Under the pieces are notes generated by a model, which searched no databases, was not told the origin of the DNA, and worked only from the letters and a program-made list of their open reading frames with translations. This document shows positions 24,270 to 31,127 of a stretch of DNA of 34,511 bases, in pieces. Made by a program: the position numbers and the translations under genes. Origin of the DNA: a virus. Every line of letters begins with the position of its first letter. The first letter of the stretch is position 1. The stretch is from positions 1 to 34,511 of IMG/VR virus record IMGVR_UViG_3300045740_000135, one strand, 5' to 3'.

Positions 24270-26285
24270 TCAAGACGTTAAAAGAATGACGCGCAGATGC
24301 TGCGCTTTTCGCAGCGCAAGTAACTGTTGCGGCGACTGTCTCACATCGCCAATTGCGTCGAAGCCGTCCGTTCCGTGTTCCTTCGCTACAATTTTACCGC
24401 TGATGGTTTCCGGCTCCGGCTGCTGCACCTCACGCACCGGTTTCCTTCGCCATGTTCCTTCTATTCTAACGTGCGCCGCCGTGCCGCTAATGATTGCAGC
24501 AAGCACACCGTTCGCGACTGCGTTTGCAGGCGTCGCGTGAATCGTTTCAGTCCCTGCAATCGATGCCGTGACGCCGTTAGCTGTAGCGTTTGCAGGCGTT
24601 GCTACAATGTGCGCTAGCGAGTTGACGGTTGCGTAAACGCCATCTGCTGTTGCATTAGCAGTCGACGCAGATATGATGCGTTCAACCGCAGACGTTACGC
24701 CGTCCGCGATTGCTGCGGCAACTGACGCTGCAATAACTTGAGCTATCGCTGCCGTTGTGCCGTCTGCTGTAGCGTTGCCCGGTGCGCATGCTATGCGTAC
24801 ATGCACTGCGCAGGTTACGCCGTCAGCCGTCGCGTCACCTACTGTTGCAGGCACTATTCGAACAATAGACGCAAGCACGCCGTCTGCCGTCGCTGTGCTC
24901 GGCGTTGTTGGTATGCTTTCTACAATCGACGCCGTGATGCCGTTTGCGGCTGCGTCGCCCGGCGTTGCGTCTATTGCAAAAGAGTTGTCGATTGTCGCCG
25001 TGACGCCATCTGCGACCGCGTTGCCCGGCGATGCAGGCGTATAGCCCTCTGCGTCGATTGTCGCCGTGACGCCATCCGCGACGGCATTGGCAACCGCCGC
25101 GTAGATGTGCGCCTCTGCATCGAGCGTCGCTGTGATACCGTTCGCCGTAGCGTTCGCAGGCGTTGCAGCGATCAATCGCGTTACTGACGCGAGTGCACCA
25201 TCTGCGTCTGCATTCGCAGGCGTTGCTATAAGCGTGAGCGTTAGTGTCGCAAGCGCGCCCTCAGCCACCGCGTTCGCCGGTGTAGCAGATATTGTTTTTA
25301 CAATCGCTGCAAGCGTGCCATCTGCTGTCGCATTCGCAGGAGTCGAGCCGATACTTTCGACAATCGCCGCAAGTGCGCCATCTGCCACGGCGTTTGCGGG
25401 TGTGGCGCTAATCAACGACGGGAGCGTTGCTCTGATGCCATCTGCTACTGCGTCAGCAGGCCCGGCGTAAATGTGCGTTTCTGCATTGATGCTCGCACCG
25501 ACACCGTTTGCCGTTGCGTTGCCCGGTGTCGCTGCTATCGTTTCCAGCACTGACGCGAGCACGCCGTCGGCGCTCGCGTTTGCAGGCGTCGCTGAAACGG
25601 TCTTGATTAGCGTCGCAAGCGTGCCGTCTGCCGCTGCGTTCGCAGGCGTGCATGATACGGTAACATCGACGCTGACAACAGCCGTTACGCCGTCTGCTGC
25701 TGCGTTACCCGGCGTTGCTGGTATCGTCGAAATTAGCGACGCTGATGTGCCGTCTGCTGTCGCGTTTCCGGGCGTTGCTGCAATCGTTTTTATTAAAGCG
25801 GCAAGTACGCCATCTGCGACCGCATTTCCGGGCGTTGCTGCAATAGTCTTTATTACAGCGGCAAGTATCCCATCTGCAACTGCGTTGCCCGGAGTAGCTG
25901 AAATCGTTTTTACAACTGCCGCGAGCACACCGTCTGCAAAAGAATTTGCGGGCGTGCACAATACTGTGACATTAATCCCTGCTGAAACGCCGTTTGCTAC
26001 TGCATTTCCCGGCGTTGCGCTGATGACGGTTGCACCGCTCGAAAGCGCGGCAAAATTTCTGCTTACATCGACATTTGAACTTAACGGAAATCCGCGCTTA
26101 TCTTGGGGCGCAAATATCAGCGGCTCGCGCTGCTCTATATGTTGTTCGAATAGCGCTTTATTCCTCGGCGTATCTGTGTCATTGATAGGCCGACTGTGCT
26201 GCGTGAGCGTTACGCTTACGTCATTACTAAATGGACGTGCACGCGTGACAACGCCTGCCGGTAACGGTTGCCACGCCCAAGTCAC
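24270..26285 (-). CDS. 671-aa protein of about 25 tandem 20-22-residue repeats
   Basis: GTG 26285 follows AAGGA by 11 bases; a stop lies just upstream in frame. Residues 1-85 are non-repetitive, with WAWQPLPAGVVTRARPFSN and an acidic/basic stretch. Residues about 86-610 consist of roughly 25 repeats of consensus ATPGNAVADGVLA(A/S)(I/V), most 20 residues long and several 22. The last 55 residues are basic and unrelated. The regular hydrophobic-NA-DG pattern suggests a beta-solenoid or an elongated stalk. Lying between the small head genes and the protease, it may be an outer head or fibre-like component. No family is recognised. Confidence 0.8.
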   Translation of the reverse strand: MTWAWQPLPAGVVTRARPFSNDVSVTLTQHSRPINDTDTPRNKALFEQHIEQREPLIFAPQDKRGFPLSSNVDVSRNFAALSSGATVISATPGNAVANGVSAGINVTVLCTPANSFADGVLAAVVKTISATPGNAVADGILAAVIKTIAATPGNAVADGVLAALIKTIAATPGNATADGTSASLISTIPATPGNAAADGVTAVVSVDVTVSCTPANAAADGTLATLIKTVSATPANASADGVLASVLETIAATPGNATANGVGASINAETHIYAGPADAVADGIRATLPSLISATPANAVADGALAAIVESIGSTPANATADGTLAAIVKTISATPANAVAEGALATLTLTLIATPANADADGALASVTRLIAATPANATANGITATLDAEAHIYAAVANAVADGVTATIDAEGYTPASPGNAVADGVTATIDNSFAIDATPGDAAANGITASIVESIPTTPSTATADGVLASIVRIVPATVGDATADGVTCAVHVRIACAPGNATADGTTAAIAQVIAASVAAAIADGVTSAVERIISASTANATADGVYATVNSLAHIVATPANATANGVTASIAGTETIHATPANAVANGVLAAIISGTAAHVRIEGTWRRKPVREVQQPEPETISGKIVAKEHGTDGFDAIGDVRQSPQQLLALRKAQHLRVILLTS
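24450..26040 (-). repeat. Tandem 60-66-bp coding repeats
   Basis: About 25 in-frame units of 60 bp, with some of 66 bp, encode the TPGNA-ADG repeats. Nucleotide copies are diverged, mostly at third positions and in the last third of each unit, while the NA-ADG core is kept. That argues for selection on the protein rather than recent expansion. Confidence 0.8.
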
Positions 26286-26319
26286 AGATCCAAATCCTTA
26301 TTCGCGCGCAGTCTTTGCA

Positions 26320-26826
26320 CTAGACCACTTCATAAATGCAATGGCCTGATGTAGCGCCCGTCGTGCCACCTGTAAACGCGGACAAGCTAACCTCGCCAAG
26401 CGAAGCGGTATTGCCGACTGTCGAAATTTCTTCGCCAAATCGCGCTTGCCATTTCGTCACTCCGCCATACGCATTGAACGACAGACCGAGTAGGTGCAAC
26501 GTCGACGAGCGTTGCGGCTTCGTGGTCGCCGCATGCCCGGTGACTGCCGTCGTGCCCGGTGCCGTGCCTGTTGCTTCTAGCAGTGCGTTACGCGTCGTGC
26601 TCGATCCCGGCGTGACGGCAATCGTAGAATCACGCGCCAGCACCATAATCGTCGGGCTCGATGTCGATGCCGCTTCGCCTCCGATGTAGACCTCGCTGAT
26701 TCGAAGCTGTTGTGTTGATCCTCCGCCTTGCAGAAAAAAGCAGTAAGTGCTGTCTACCAAATTAGTAGTATCAGCGGTCGCGGTCGGAGTGATCGATTTC
26801 CAAGTCAAGCTGTAGCGTGCGCCCAT
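26320..26826 (-). CDS. Small phage structural-type protein (168 aa)
   Basis: Starts at ATG after AGAGGA. The protein begins MGARYSLTWKSITPTATADT, is beta-strand-rich with many Thr/Ser/Gly, and has QLRISEVYIGGEAASTSSP in the middle and KWQARFGEEISTVGN towards the end. Proteins of this shape accompany the small head/appendage genes of many phages of Gram-negative bacteria; their job is not established. Probably a virion component (inference from position and composition). Confidence 0.6.
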   Translation of the reverse strand: MGARYSLTWKSITPTATADTTNLVDSTYCFFLQGGGSTQQLRISEVYIGGEAASTSSPTIMVLARDSTIAVTPGSSTTRNALLEATGTAPGTTAVTGHAATTKPQRSSTLHLLGLSFNAYGGVTKWQARFGEEISTVGNTASLGEVSLSAFTGGTTGATSGHCIYEVV

Positions 26827-26841
26827 GATTAGTCCTCTTTA

Positions 26842-27168
26842 TCAAATTGTGATCGATTGTCGAATACGTTCCAGTTCTTCGTCTACGCGCTGCGCCCACG
26901 TCTTGCATCGCATTCTCAGCGCACGTTCAATGCCGCATGCGTCGCATATGTAGTGATCGCACCCTCGGCAGTAGGCACGCTCGCGCTGTCTGTTAGGATT
27001 TAGTATGACAACAGCGTTGCAATGCGAGCAAGTGTAGGTCGGTGCTTCAAATACACCACGTCCGCTCCCCGGAGGTAGTCCTTGCCGCACCATCATTTCG
27101 TCAGGAATGCCGGGGCCGTTGCGATTGTCCAACAGCAAATAACCCTCATTACTACGCTTTGATTTCAT
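26842..27168 (-). CDS. Cysteine-rich zinc-ribbon-like phage protein
   Basis: I chose ATG 27168, which overlaps the LamG gene stop as ATGA; a GTG six bases upstream is the alternative. The 108-aa protein contains CSHC (residues 47-50), CRGC (67-70) and CDAC (75-78) with an aromatic/basic spacer (NPNRQRERAY), a double CxxC arrangement that should bind zinc. Relatives sit among phage head-associated genes. No DNA-binding domain is obvious; a structural or protein-binding zinc module is the best guess. Confidence 0.68.
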   Translation of the reverse strand: MKSKRSNEGYLLLDNRNGPGIPDEMMVRQGLPPGSGRGVFEAPTYTCSHCNAVVILNPNRQRERAYCRGCDHYICDACGIERALRMRCKTWAQRVDEELERIRQSITI

Positions 27169-27956
27169 ACGCACACCTGCCCCATGATAGGAATGAATCG
27201 CGAAACTCCTGCTTGTGGAGCAAACGAATAAAAACCACGACGCGGAGACATTACACCGGCATACGGGTCGATATACAACCTTGCCGCTTCTTCCGCGCTA
27301 ATGACGCGATCCCAAGTCCTGCTTTCTAGCATGACAAAACCCGCTGATACGCATTCGCCGTTGTTCGTGTAGCCGTAATACACGCGACCATTAAACGAAT
27401 ATGCTCGCGCAATGTCAGTGGTTGTTGCTTCTAAAACGCCGTTTAAATAAATGTTGACCGTTACCCCATCGTAAGTCACAACAAAACTTTCCGCTCGCGA
27501 TGCTGCCGTAAGCGTCTTGCTGGTTGTTAGAACACTTGCAACGCTTTCTGCAAGGAGTTCAACGGTTCCGCTGCCATTGATTCTAATTTCGATTCCATTT
27601 CCGATGCCACCATAAACAGCCTGCGTAAACGTCAGAAACCCTATAACAAATCGCGCTTGAATCGACCACGGATAACTAGCACTTGGATCGGCGGAAATTC
27701 CGCCGCCTCCGATTTCGATTCGCGACAGTGATCCACTTCCGTCGAACTTTACGCCAGGCCCGCCCGGTGACATGCTCCATGTGTTACCGCCCGATAGCAC
27801 AGGGTCAATGCCACGTATCGAACCTTTCGATGTCGCCCCGCCACCTTCATTAAACAGATTCATCAATCGCAATTTTGCGTTGATCGGGTCTGCGTAGTTT
27901 ACCTGCGCCCCGAACGGCGGTTTAACCCGCCACGACGAATTGCGAAACGCGTGCAT
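27165..27956 (-). CDS. LamG/concanavalin-A-like lectin domain protein
   Basis: The 263-aa protein starts one base after the upstream stop (TAA-C-ATG). After a 30-residue basic N-terminus it shows RLMNLFNEGGGATSKGSIRG, GPGVKFDGSGSLSRI, and then alternating strands including SFVVTYDGVTVNIYLNGVLE, GRVYYGYTNNGEC and RVISAEEAARLYIDPYAG. The NEGGG--KG opening and the YDG-V-IYLNG strand are typical of LamG/concanavalin-like sandwiches in phage proteins. It probably binds glycans on the virion surface or in a fibre (inference). Confidence 0.72.
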   Translation of the reverse strand: MHAFRNSSWRVKPPFGAQVNYADPINAKLRLMNLFNEGGGATSKGSIRGIDPVLSGGNTWSMSPGGPGVKFDGSGSLSRIEIGGGGISADPSASYPWSIQARFVIGFLTFTQAVYGGIGNGIEIRINGSGTVELLAESVASVLTTSKTLTAASRAESFVVTYDGVTVNIYLNGVLEATTTDIARAYSFNGRVYYGYTNNGECVSAGFVMLESRTWDRVISAEEAARLYIDPYAGVMSPRRGFYSFAPQAGVSRFIPIMGQVCV

Positions 27957-27957
27957 G

Positions 27958-28461
27958 TTACGTCACCGTGTAGCTTATGCCGGTCGCTTTCCACACATGG
28001 TTACCGGCTGTTGTGTTGCTGTTGACGCCGGTATTGTGGGTCACGAAAAGAACAAATTTCGGAGGGACAGTTCCTCCAAACAATTGCGCAACTGAAAACG
28101 TGCAGTTATAAACGCGATTCGATGTCGTTGTGTCTACCTGCATAATCGCAGCGAGCTTTGCAAATGAAGCGAGCACGCCTGCGCTCGTTGCTGTTTCCGC
28201 GCTGCTTGTGCCGTCAAATACGTCGGGATAATTTGGCGTGTCATCCAGCGCCGCAATAACGTAAACGAGCACCTGCGTATTTACTGTCGGTGTTGTGCCG
28301 CACGTCCACGTGCCGTTTATTAGAATGTCGTCGTCTTTGTTTGATGTGTTATCGATGACGTTCGACTCTACGCCCGCAACGAATGTTGAAGACGATGCCA
28401 CATTTTCCGGCGCAATCGTGATGGTCGACGATGCCCTATACGAAATATTTACTACAGCCAT
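27958..28461 (-). CDS. Beta-rich phage structural-type protein (167 aa)
   Basis: Starts at ATG after an AGGGA site. The composition is Thr/Val/Ser-rich, with NVIDNTSNKDDDILINGTW, a VLVYVIAALDDTPNYPDVFDG segment and a C-terminal HNTGVNSNTTAGNHVWKATG. The NTSN-DDA, VLVYV--LDD and NHVW pattern occurs in a widespread but uncharacterised phage family encoded with head genes. A decoration or appendage role is likely but unproven. Confidence 0.62.
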   Translation of the reverse strand: MAVVNISYRASSTITIAPENVASSSTFVAGVESNVIDNTSNKDDDILINGTWTCGTTPTVNTQVLVYVIAALDDTPNYPDVFDGTSSAETATSAGVLASFAKLAAIMQVDTTTSNRVYNCTFSVAQLFGGTVPPKFVLFVTHNTGVNSNTTAGNHVWKATGISYTVT

Positions 28462-28470
28462 AGCGAGTCC

Positions 28471-29037
28471 CTAAGAGTTGCGAGCGTCCATCACGTCGTA
28501 TGCGCTAATCGCGCCTTCATACCCCATAACGTCAGCAGTAACTGCTCCCGTTGTTGCTGGCCCCGTTGTCAATATTTTCTCAATCAATCGCGCATCACGC
28601 GTGCAAGCGCTCAAAACATTTGTGCCGCTGACGCCGCCGGGATTCACCATAGCGCCATTCACTCCCGCCGGGATTAGAATAACTGCATCACGCAATCCTG
28701 CGCGCATGTTTGCTTTTGCTGCGTTCACCTCTGTTTTGCCGATGAGCATGTTTTGCAAGTTCATCTGCTTTGTCTGAATATTCAATACTCGATTGCCATA
28801 GGTCGTCGAGTTATCAGGGGTGTCAACAGGAGTGTAGATACTCCAATTTATCGCATCGAAAATATCGTCGACCGGCGCTTTCGTGTTCCACACCTTAAAC
28901 AACGGCACAGCAATTAGGTTGAGTTGTTGCGCCGCCATATCGTATGCACCGTCCATAGTGTTCGGGTACGCATTCAAGACAGGCGTACTAATGATTGCGT
29001 TTTTCAGCGCCATTTTTTGTGTTAGCGTCAATGCCAT
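28471..29037 (-). CDS. Uncharacterised phage protein (188 aa), common in head modules
   Basis: Strong ribosome binding site (GAGGTG). N-terminus MALTLTQKMALKNAIISTP, then VWNTKAPVDDIFDAINWSIYTPVD, MQLN-type helices (NIQTKQMNLQNMLIG), a helical segment ANMRAGLRDAVILIP, and a C-terminal RDARLIEKILTTGPATTG with GYEGAISAYDV. This order matches a family seen in many phages beside their structural genes. Mostly alpha-helical. Virion or assembly function is inferred from position; no motif gives an activity. Confidence 0.65.
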   Translation of the reverse strand: MALTLTQKMALKNAIISTPVLNAYPNTMDGAYDMAAQQLNLIAVPLFKVWNTKAPVDDIFDAINWSIYTPVDTPDNSTTYGNRVLNIQTKQMNLQNMLIGKTEVNAAKANMRAGLRDAVILIPAGVNGAMVNPGGVSGTNVLSACTRDARLIEKILTTGPATTGAVTADVMGYEGAISAYDVMDARNS

Positions 29038-29052
29038 ATTTCACCTCGATTG

Positions 29053-29394
29053 TTAGTTAACCGACCGTACTGAAAAGCCGATTGATCGATCTGTTCCCGC
29101 AAGTTTCTTTACTCCGATTTCCCACCCATCGCCGACTACAAGCGCGGGTGTCACAAAGCCTGCCATAGCTTGCGCCCCGCTCACGAACCAGCGCTGGATA
29201 GTGCGTGCAGTAGAACCGTTTATTTTTTCATACGCCGTGATCTGATACTGGTCGCCTGCTGCCATATTTGTCAGGTCGATGAATGCCTGCATCACGGCGT
29301 CGGCTGTTTGATACGTTGCGCTAGTTGACTTTGATGCTAAAAAATATTCAGTTGCACCGATGGTCGCCGAGCCGTCTGAAAAAGTTATAGCCAT
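29053..29394 (-). CDS. Small phage structural-type protein (113 aa)
   Basis: Starts at ATG with GGAGG upstream. The sequence (MAITFSDGSATIGATEYFLA start, VMQAFIDLTNMAAGDQYQITAYEKI middle, FVTPALVVGDGWEIGVKKL late) is beta-rich and short. It resembles small proteins encoded next to the preceding family in phage head modules. Function unknown; a minor capsid or decoration protein is plausible. Confidence 0.55.
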   Translation of the reverse strand: MAITFSDGSATIGATEYFLASKSTSATYQTADAVMQAFIDLTNMAAGDQYQITAYEKINGSTARTIQRWFVSGAQAMAGFVTPALVVGDGWEIGVKKLAGTDRSIGFSVRSVN

Positions 29395-29400
29395 GTCTCG

Positions 29401-30258
29401 TTAGCCTCCAATGCCTATCGCGACTGCGTTGTAACCCGTGTCCGGCGCATTGTTCGTTCTGCCGCGCACATAGATATTTGTCCCTCCTAGCACCGGGCAA
29501 TACGCGGAACACATCAGCATTTGCGTCTGCCCTAGCAGGCCGCACGTTTCGCCTGTTGTTCCTGCGTGCATCATTTTTAAAATCGTTTGCTTGTTGCTCG
29601 CGTCGCCGTAGGCTAACTCGATGAAGGTGTATTCTGCCGTGATCGTTCCGTTGTCGATTTGGTATCCTAGCTGCCACCACCAAAGATTATTTGTAGTCGT
29701 GCCAAGACTAGCCCATGCGCCGTCTGCTGCATTGCCAGGAGTGAAACTCACGCCGCTCGAATTCGTAATTGTGCCTATCGTCTCTGAAAATTGCCCGACA
29801 GGAACGACTTCAGGTCGCGACGGGTATCCGAAAAATCGGCACATCACGAAGACTGTTCCAGCTGAAGCATTCGCTCCTTGAATACGAACTGCAACGCTAC
29901 TGCCTGCGGCAATGAAAATCGGGAACAACCACTCCCGCACGCCTGCTGCCGCCGTCACCGCGGGCGCTTCCCCCATCACAAGATTCGAGAAAAACGCCGT
30001 GTAGCTTGTGCCTCCAGCAGGGTCGATTCCGAAATCCAGTATCTGCGATTTCTGCGAACCGGATGTCGCGCCCCCATGCACTTGCAGGTGCACCCAGTAA
30101 ATGTCGTTCGCAATATTTGAGCTAGATGCTACTTGCGTCCACGCTCCTTCGACGTTACTCGCACCGGGCGTCACTGACGTGCCCGGTGTCGCCGAGGGAT
30201 TTGTGCCCCAATTGTCATAGGTAAAACTAAACGCACTGAGTCCCGGTACGAGTAACAC
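29401..30258 (-). CDS. Internally duplicated beta-sandwich phage protein (285 aa)
   Basis: GTG 30258 has AGGAG ten bases upstream. The two halves share the same plan: TPGASNVEGAWTQVASSSN then a WVHLQV strand, against TPGNAADGAWASLGTTTNN then WWWQLGY; each ends in a segment like SVAVRIQGAN or NIYVRGRTNN, followed by a hydrophobic strand. A tandem duplicated domain is therefore likely. The short phrase TPGNAADGAW also recalls the repeat unit of the 671-aa protein nearby. Probably a virion surface protein; no family function is known. Confidence 0.65.
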   Translation of the reverse strand: MLLVPGLSAFSFTYDNWGTNPSATPGTSVTPGASNVEGAWTQVASSSNIANDIYWVHLQVHGGATSGSQKSQILDFGIDPAGGTSYTAFFSNLVMGEAPAVTAAAGVREWLFPIFIAAGSSVAVRIQGANASAGTVFVMCRFFGYPSRPEVVPVGQFSETIGTITNSSGVSFTPGNAADGAWASLGTTTNNLWWWQLGYQIDNGTITAEYTFIELAYGDASNKQTILKMMHAGTTGETCGLLGQTQMLMCSAYCPVLGGTNIYVRGRTNNAPDTGYNAVAIGIGG

Positions 30259-30270
30259 TACCGCGCGCTC

Positions 30271-30741
30271 CTATGATTGCGTGATTGTGAACAAGTCTGT
30301 TCCTGCGCCGCCCCAGTCAATCGTGATCGCGCCAGCCTGCAACGACAACGTGCCCGCCGCCGACAGCTCAACGAAACCAAGCGCGCGCTTGTTCGCGTCG
30401 GTGTCGTTGTAGATGATTCCGTATGCGCCGTTGGTAAATCCGCTCGCGTCGATAGTCATGCTGATGTCCGTCGCGCGCAGCGTCGCCACGTTACTCACCA
30501 GCGTCCACGTTACGCTCGCCAACGTTTTCGGCCCCGTGTATTGCGTGCCTCCGGTGCTCACCTGATTCGTCGCGAAATTCGTGGTGCCTGTGCCGCCCCA
30601 ATGCGGGGCAGCAGTCGATAGCGATGGCACCGTGGCCGTGGTGACGATGCCTAGCTTCAACGTGTCGCTCGACAAGTTGTGAATTTTGTTTCCAAGATCG
30701 AGCAGACCTTGCGCAAACCATTTCATGGTGCCTGTAGCCAT
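30271..30741 (-). CDS. Phage structural-type protein with DTD-IK opening (156 aa)
   Basis: The start MATGTMKWFAQGLLDLGNKI is followed by SSDTLKLGIVTTATVPSLS, TGGTQYTGPKTLASVTWTLV, ISMTIDASGFTNGAYGIIYND and a C-terminal ALGFVELSAAGTLSLQAG. This -DTLK-ALLT-, YT-GG-TLA, and YGIIYND--ANKALGFV pattern is recurrent in phage proteins encoded near the head genes. It is beta-rich and about the usual length. It may be a head decoration or fibre-associated protein, but I know of no demonstrated activity. Confidence 0.65.
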   Translation of the reverse strand: MATGTMKWFAQGLLDLGNKIHNLSSDTLKLGIVTTATVPSLSTAAPHWGGTGTTNFATNQVSTGGTQYTGPKTLASVTWTLVSNVATLRATDISMTIDASGFTNGAYGIIYNDTDANKRALGFVELSAAGTLSLQAGAITIDWGGAGTDLFTITQS

Positions 30742-30770
30742 TGCGTTTACTCCTGTATGTAATTAAAAAT

Positions 30771-31127
30771 TCAAGCGTGCCTAATTTCCGCAGAAATGAT
30801 TCGAACGAGGTTGCCTTTTTTGACAGACACAGTTTCCATCACCACATCAGCAGCATCAGGTGCTTGCGCCACGCTCATGTTTTTGCAGGCCAACAACCCG
30901 TCGCTGCGCACGATGCGCGCCGAAGTCAACACCCCGTCCGCTTCCGCTGCGCTAATTTTGGGGAACCCCGCAAATACGAGCAAACCGCCAAGCACCACCC
31001 CGCTCACATCGTCTAGCCTGTGCCGCGACACCACGCCTATGTCGCTCAGCAATTCGAGCGTGCCACCGTTCAATTGGTCGCGTGTCGCCACTAGCCGCGC
31101 GTCCTTGATGGGCAACGTGTATTCCAC
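30771..31127 (-). CDS. Small phage structural-type protein (118 aa)
   Basis: GTG 31127 follows directly after the portal stop (TAA-GTG). It reads EYTLPIKDARLVATRDQLNG, GTLELLSDIGV, VLGGLLVFAGFPKISAAEADG, VLTSARIVRSDGLLACKNM, with a C-terminal VRIISAEIRHA. The GGTLELL, ADGVLT and SA-I elements recur in a widespread phage family encoded near heads. Function unproven; the coupling to the portal makes a virion role likely. Confidence 0.6.
   Translation of the reverse strand: MEYTLPIKDARLVATRDQLNGGTLELLSDIGVVSRHRLDDVSGVVLGGLLVFAGFPKISAAEADGVLTSARIVRSDGLLACKNMSVAQAPDAADVVMETVSVKKGNLVRIISAEIRHA

Noticed and set aside
24450-26040. Repeat pattern of 60-66 bp resembling a CRISPR array or tandem DNA satellite
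   Set aside because: The units are in-frame codons of one long ORF, with no conserved repeat/unique spacer alternation.
25471-26349. Long plus-strand ORFs opposite the repeat gene (292 aa and others)
   Set aside because: They run antisense through the same repeats and have only low-complexity Ala/Val/Pro/Ser composition. The minus frame has the ribosome binding site, coherent repeats and operon position.
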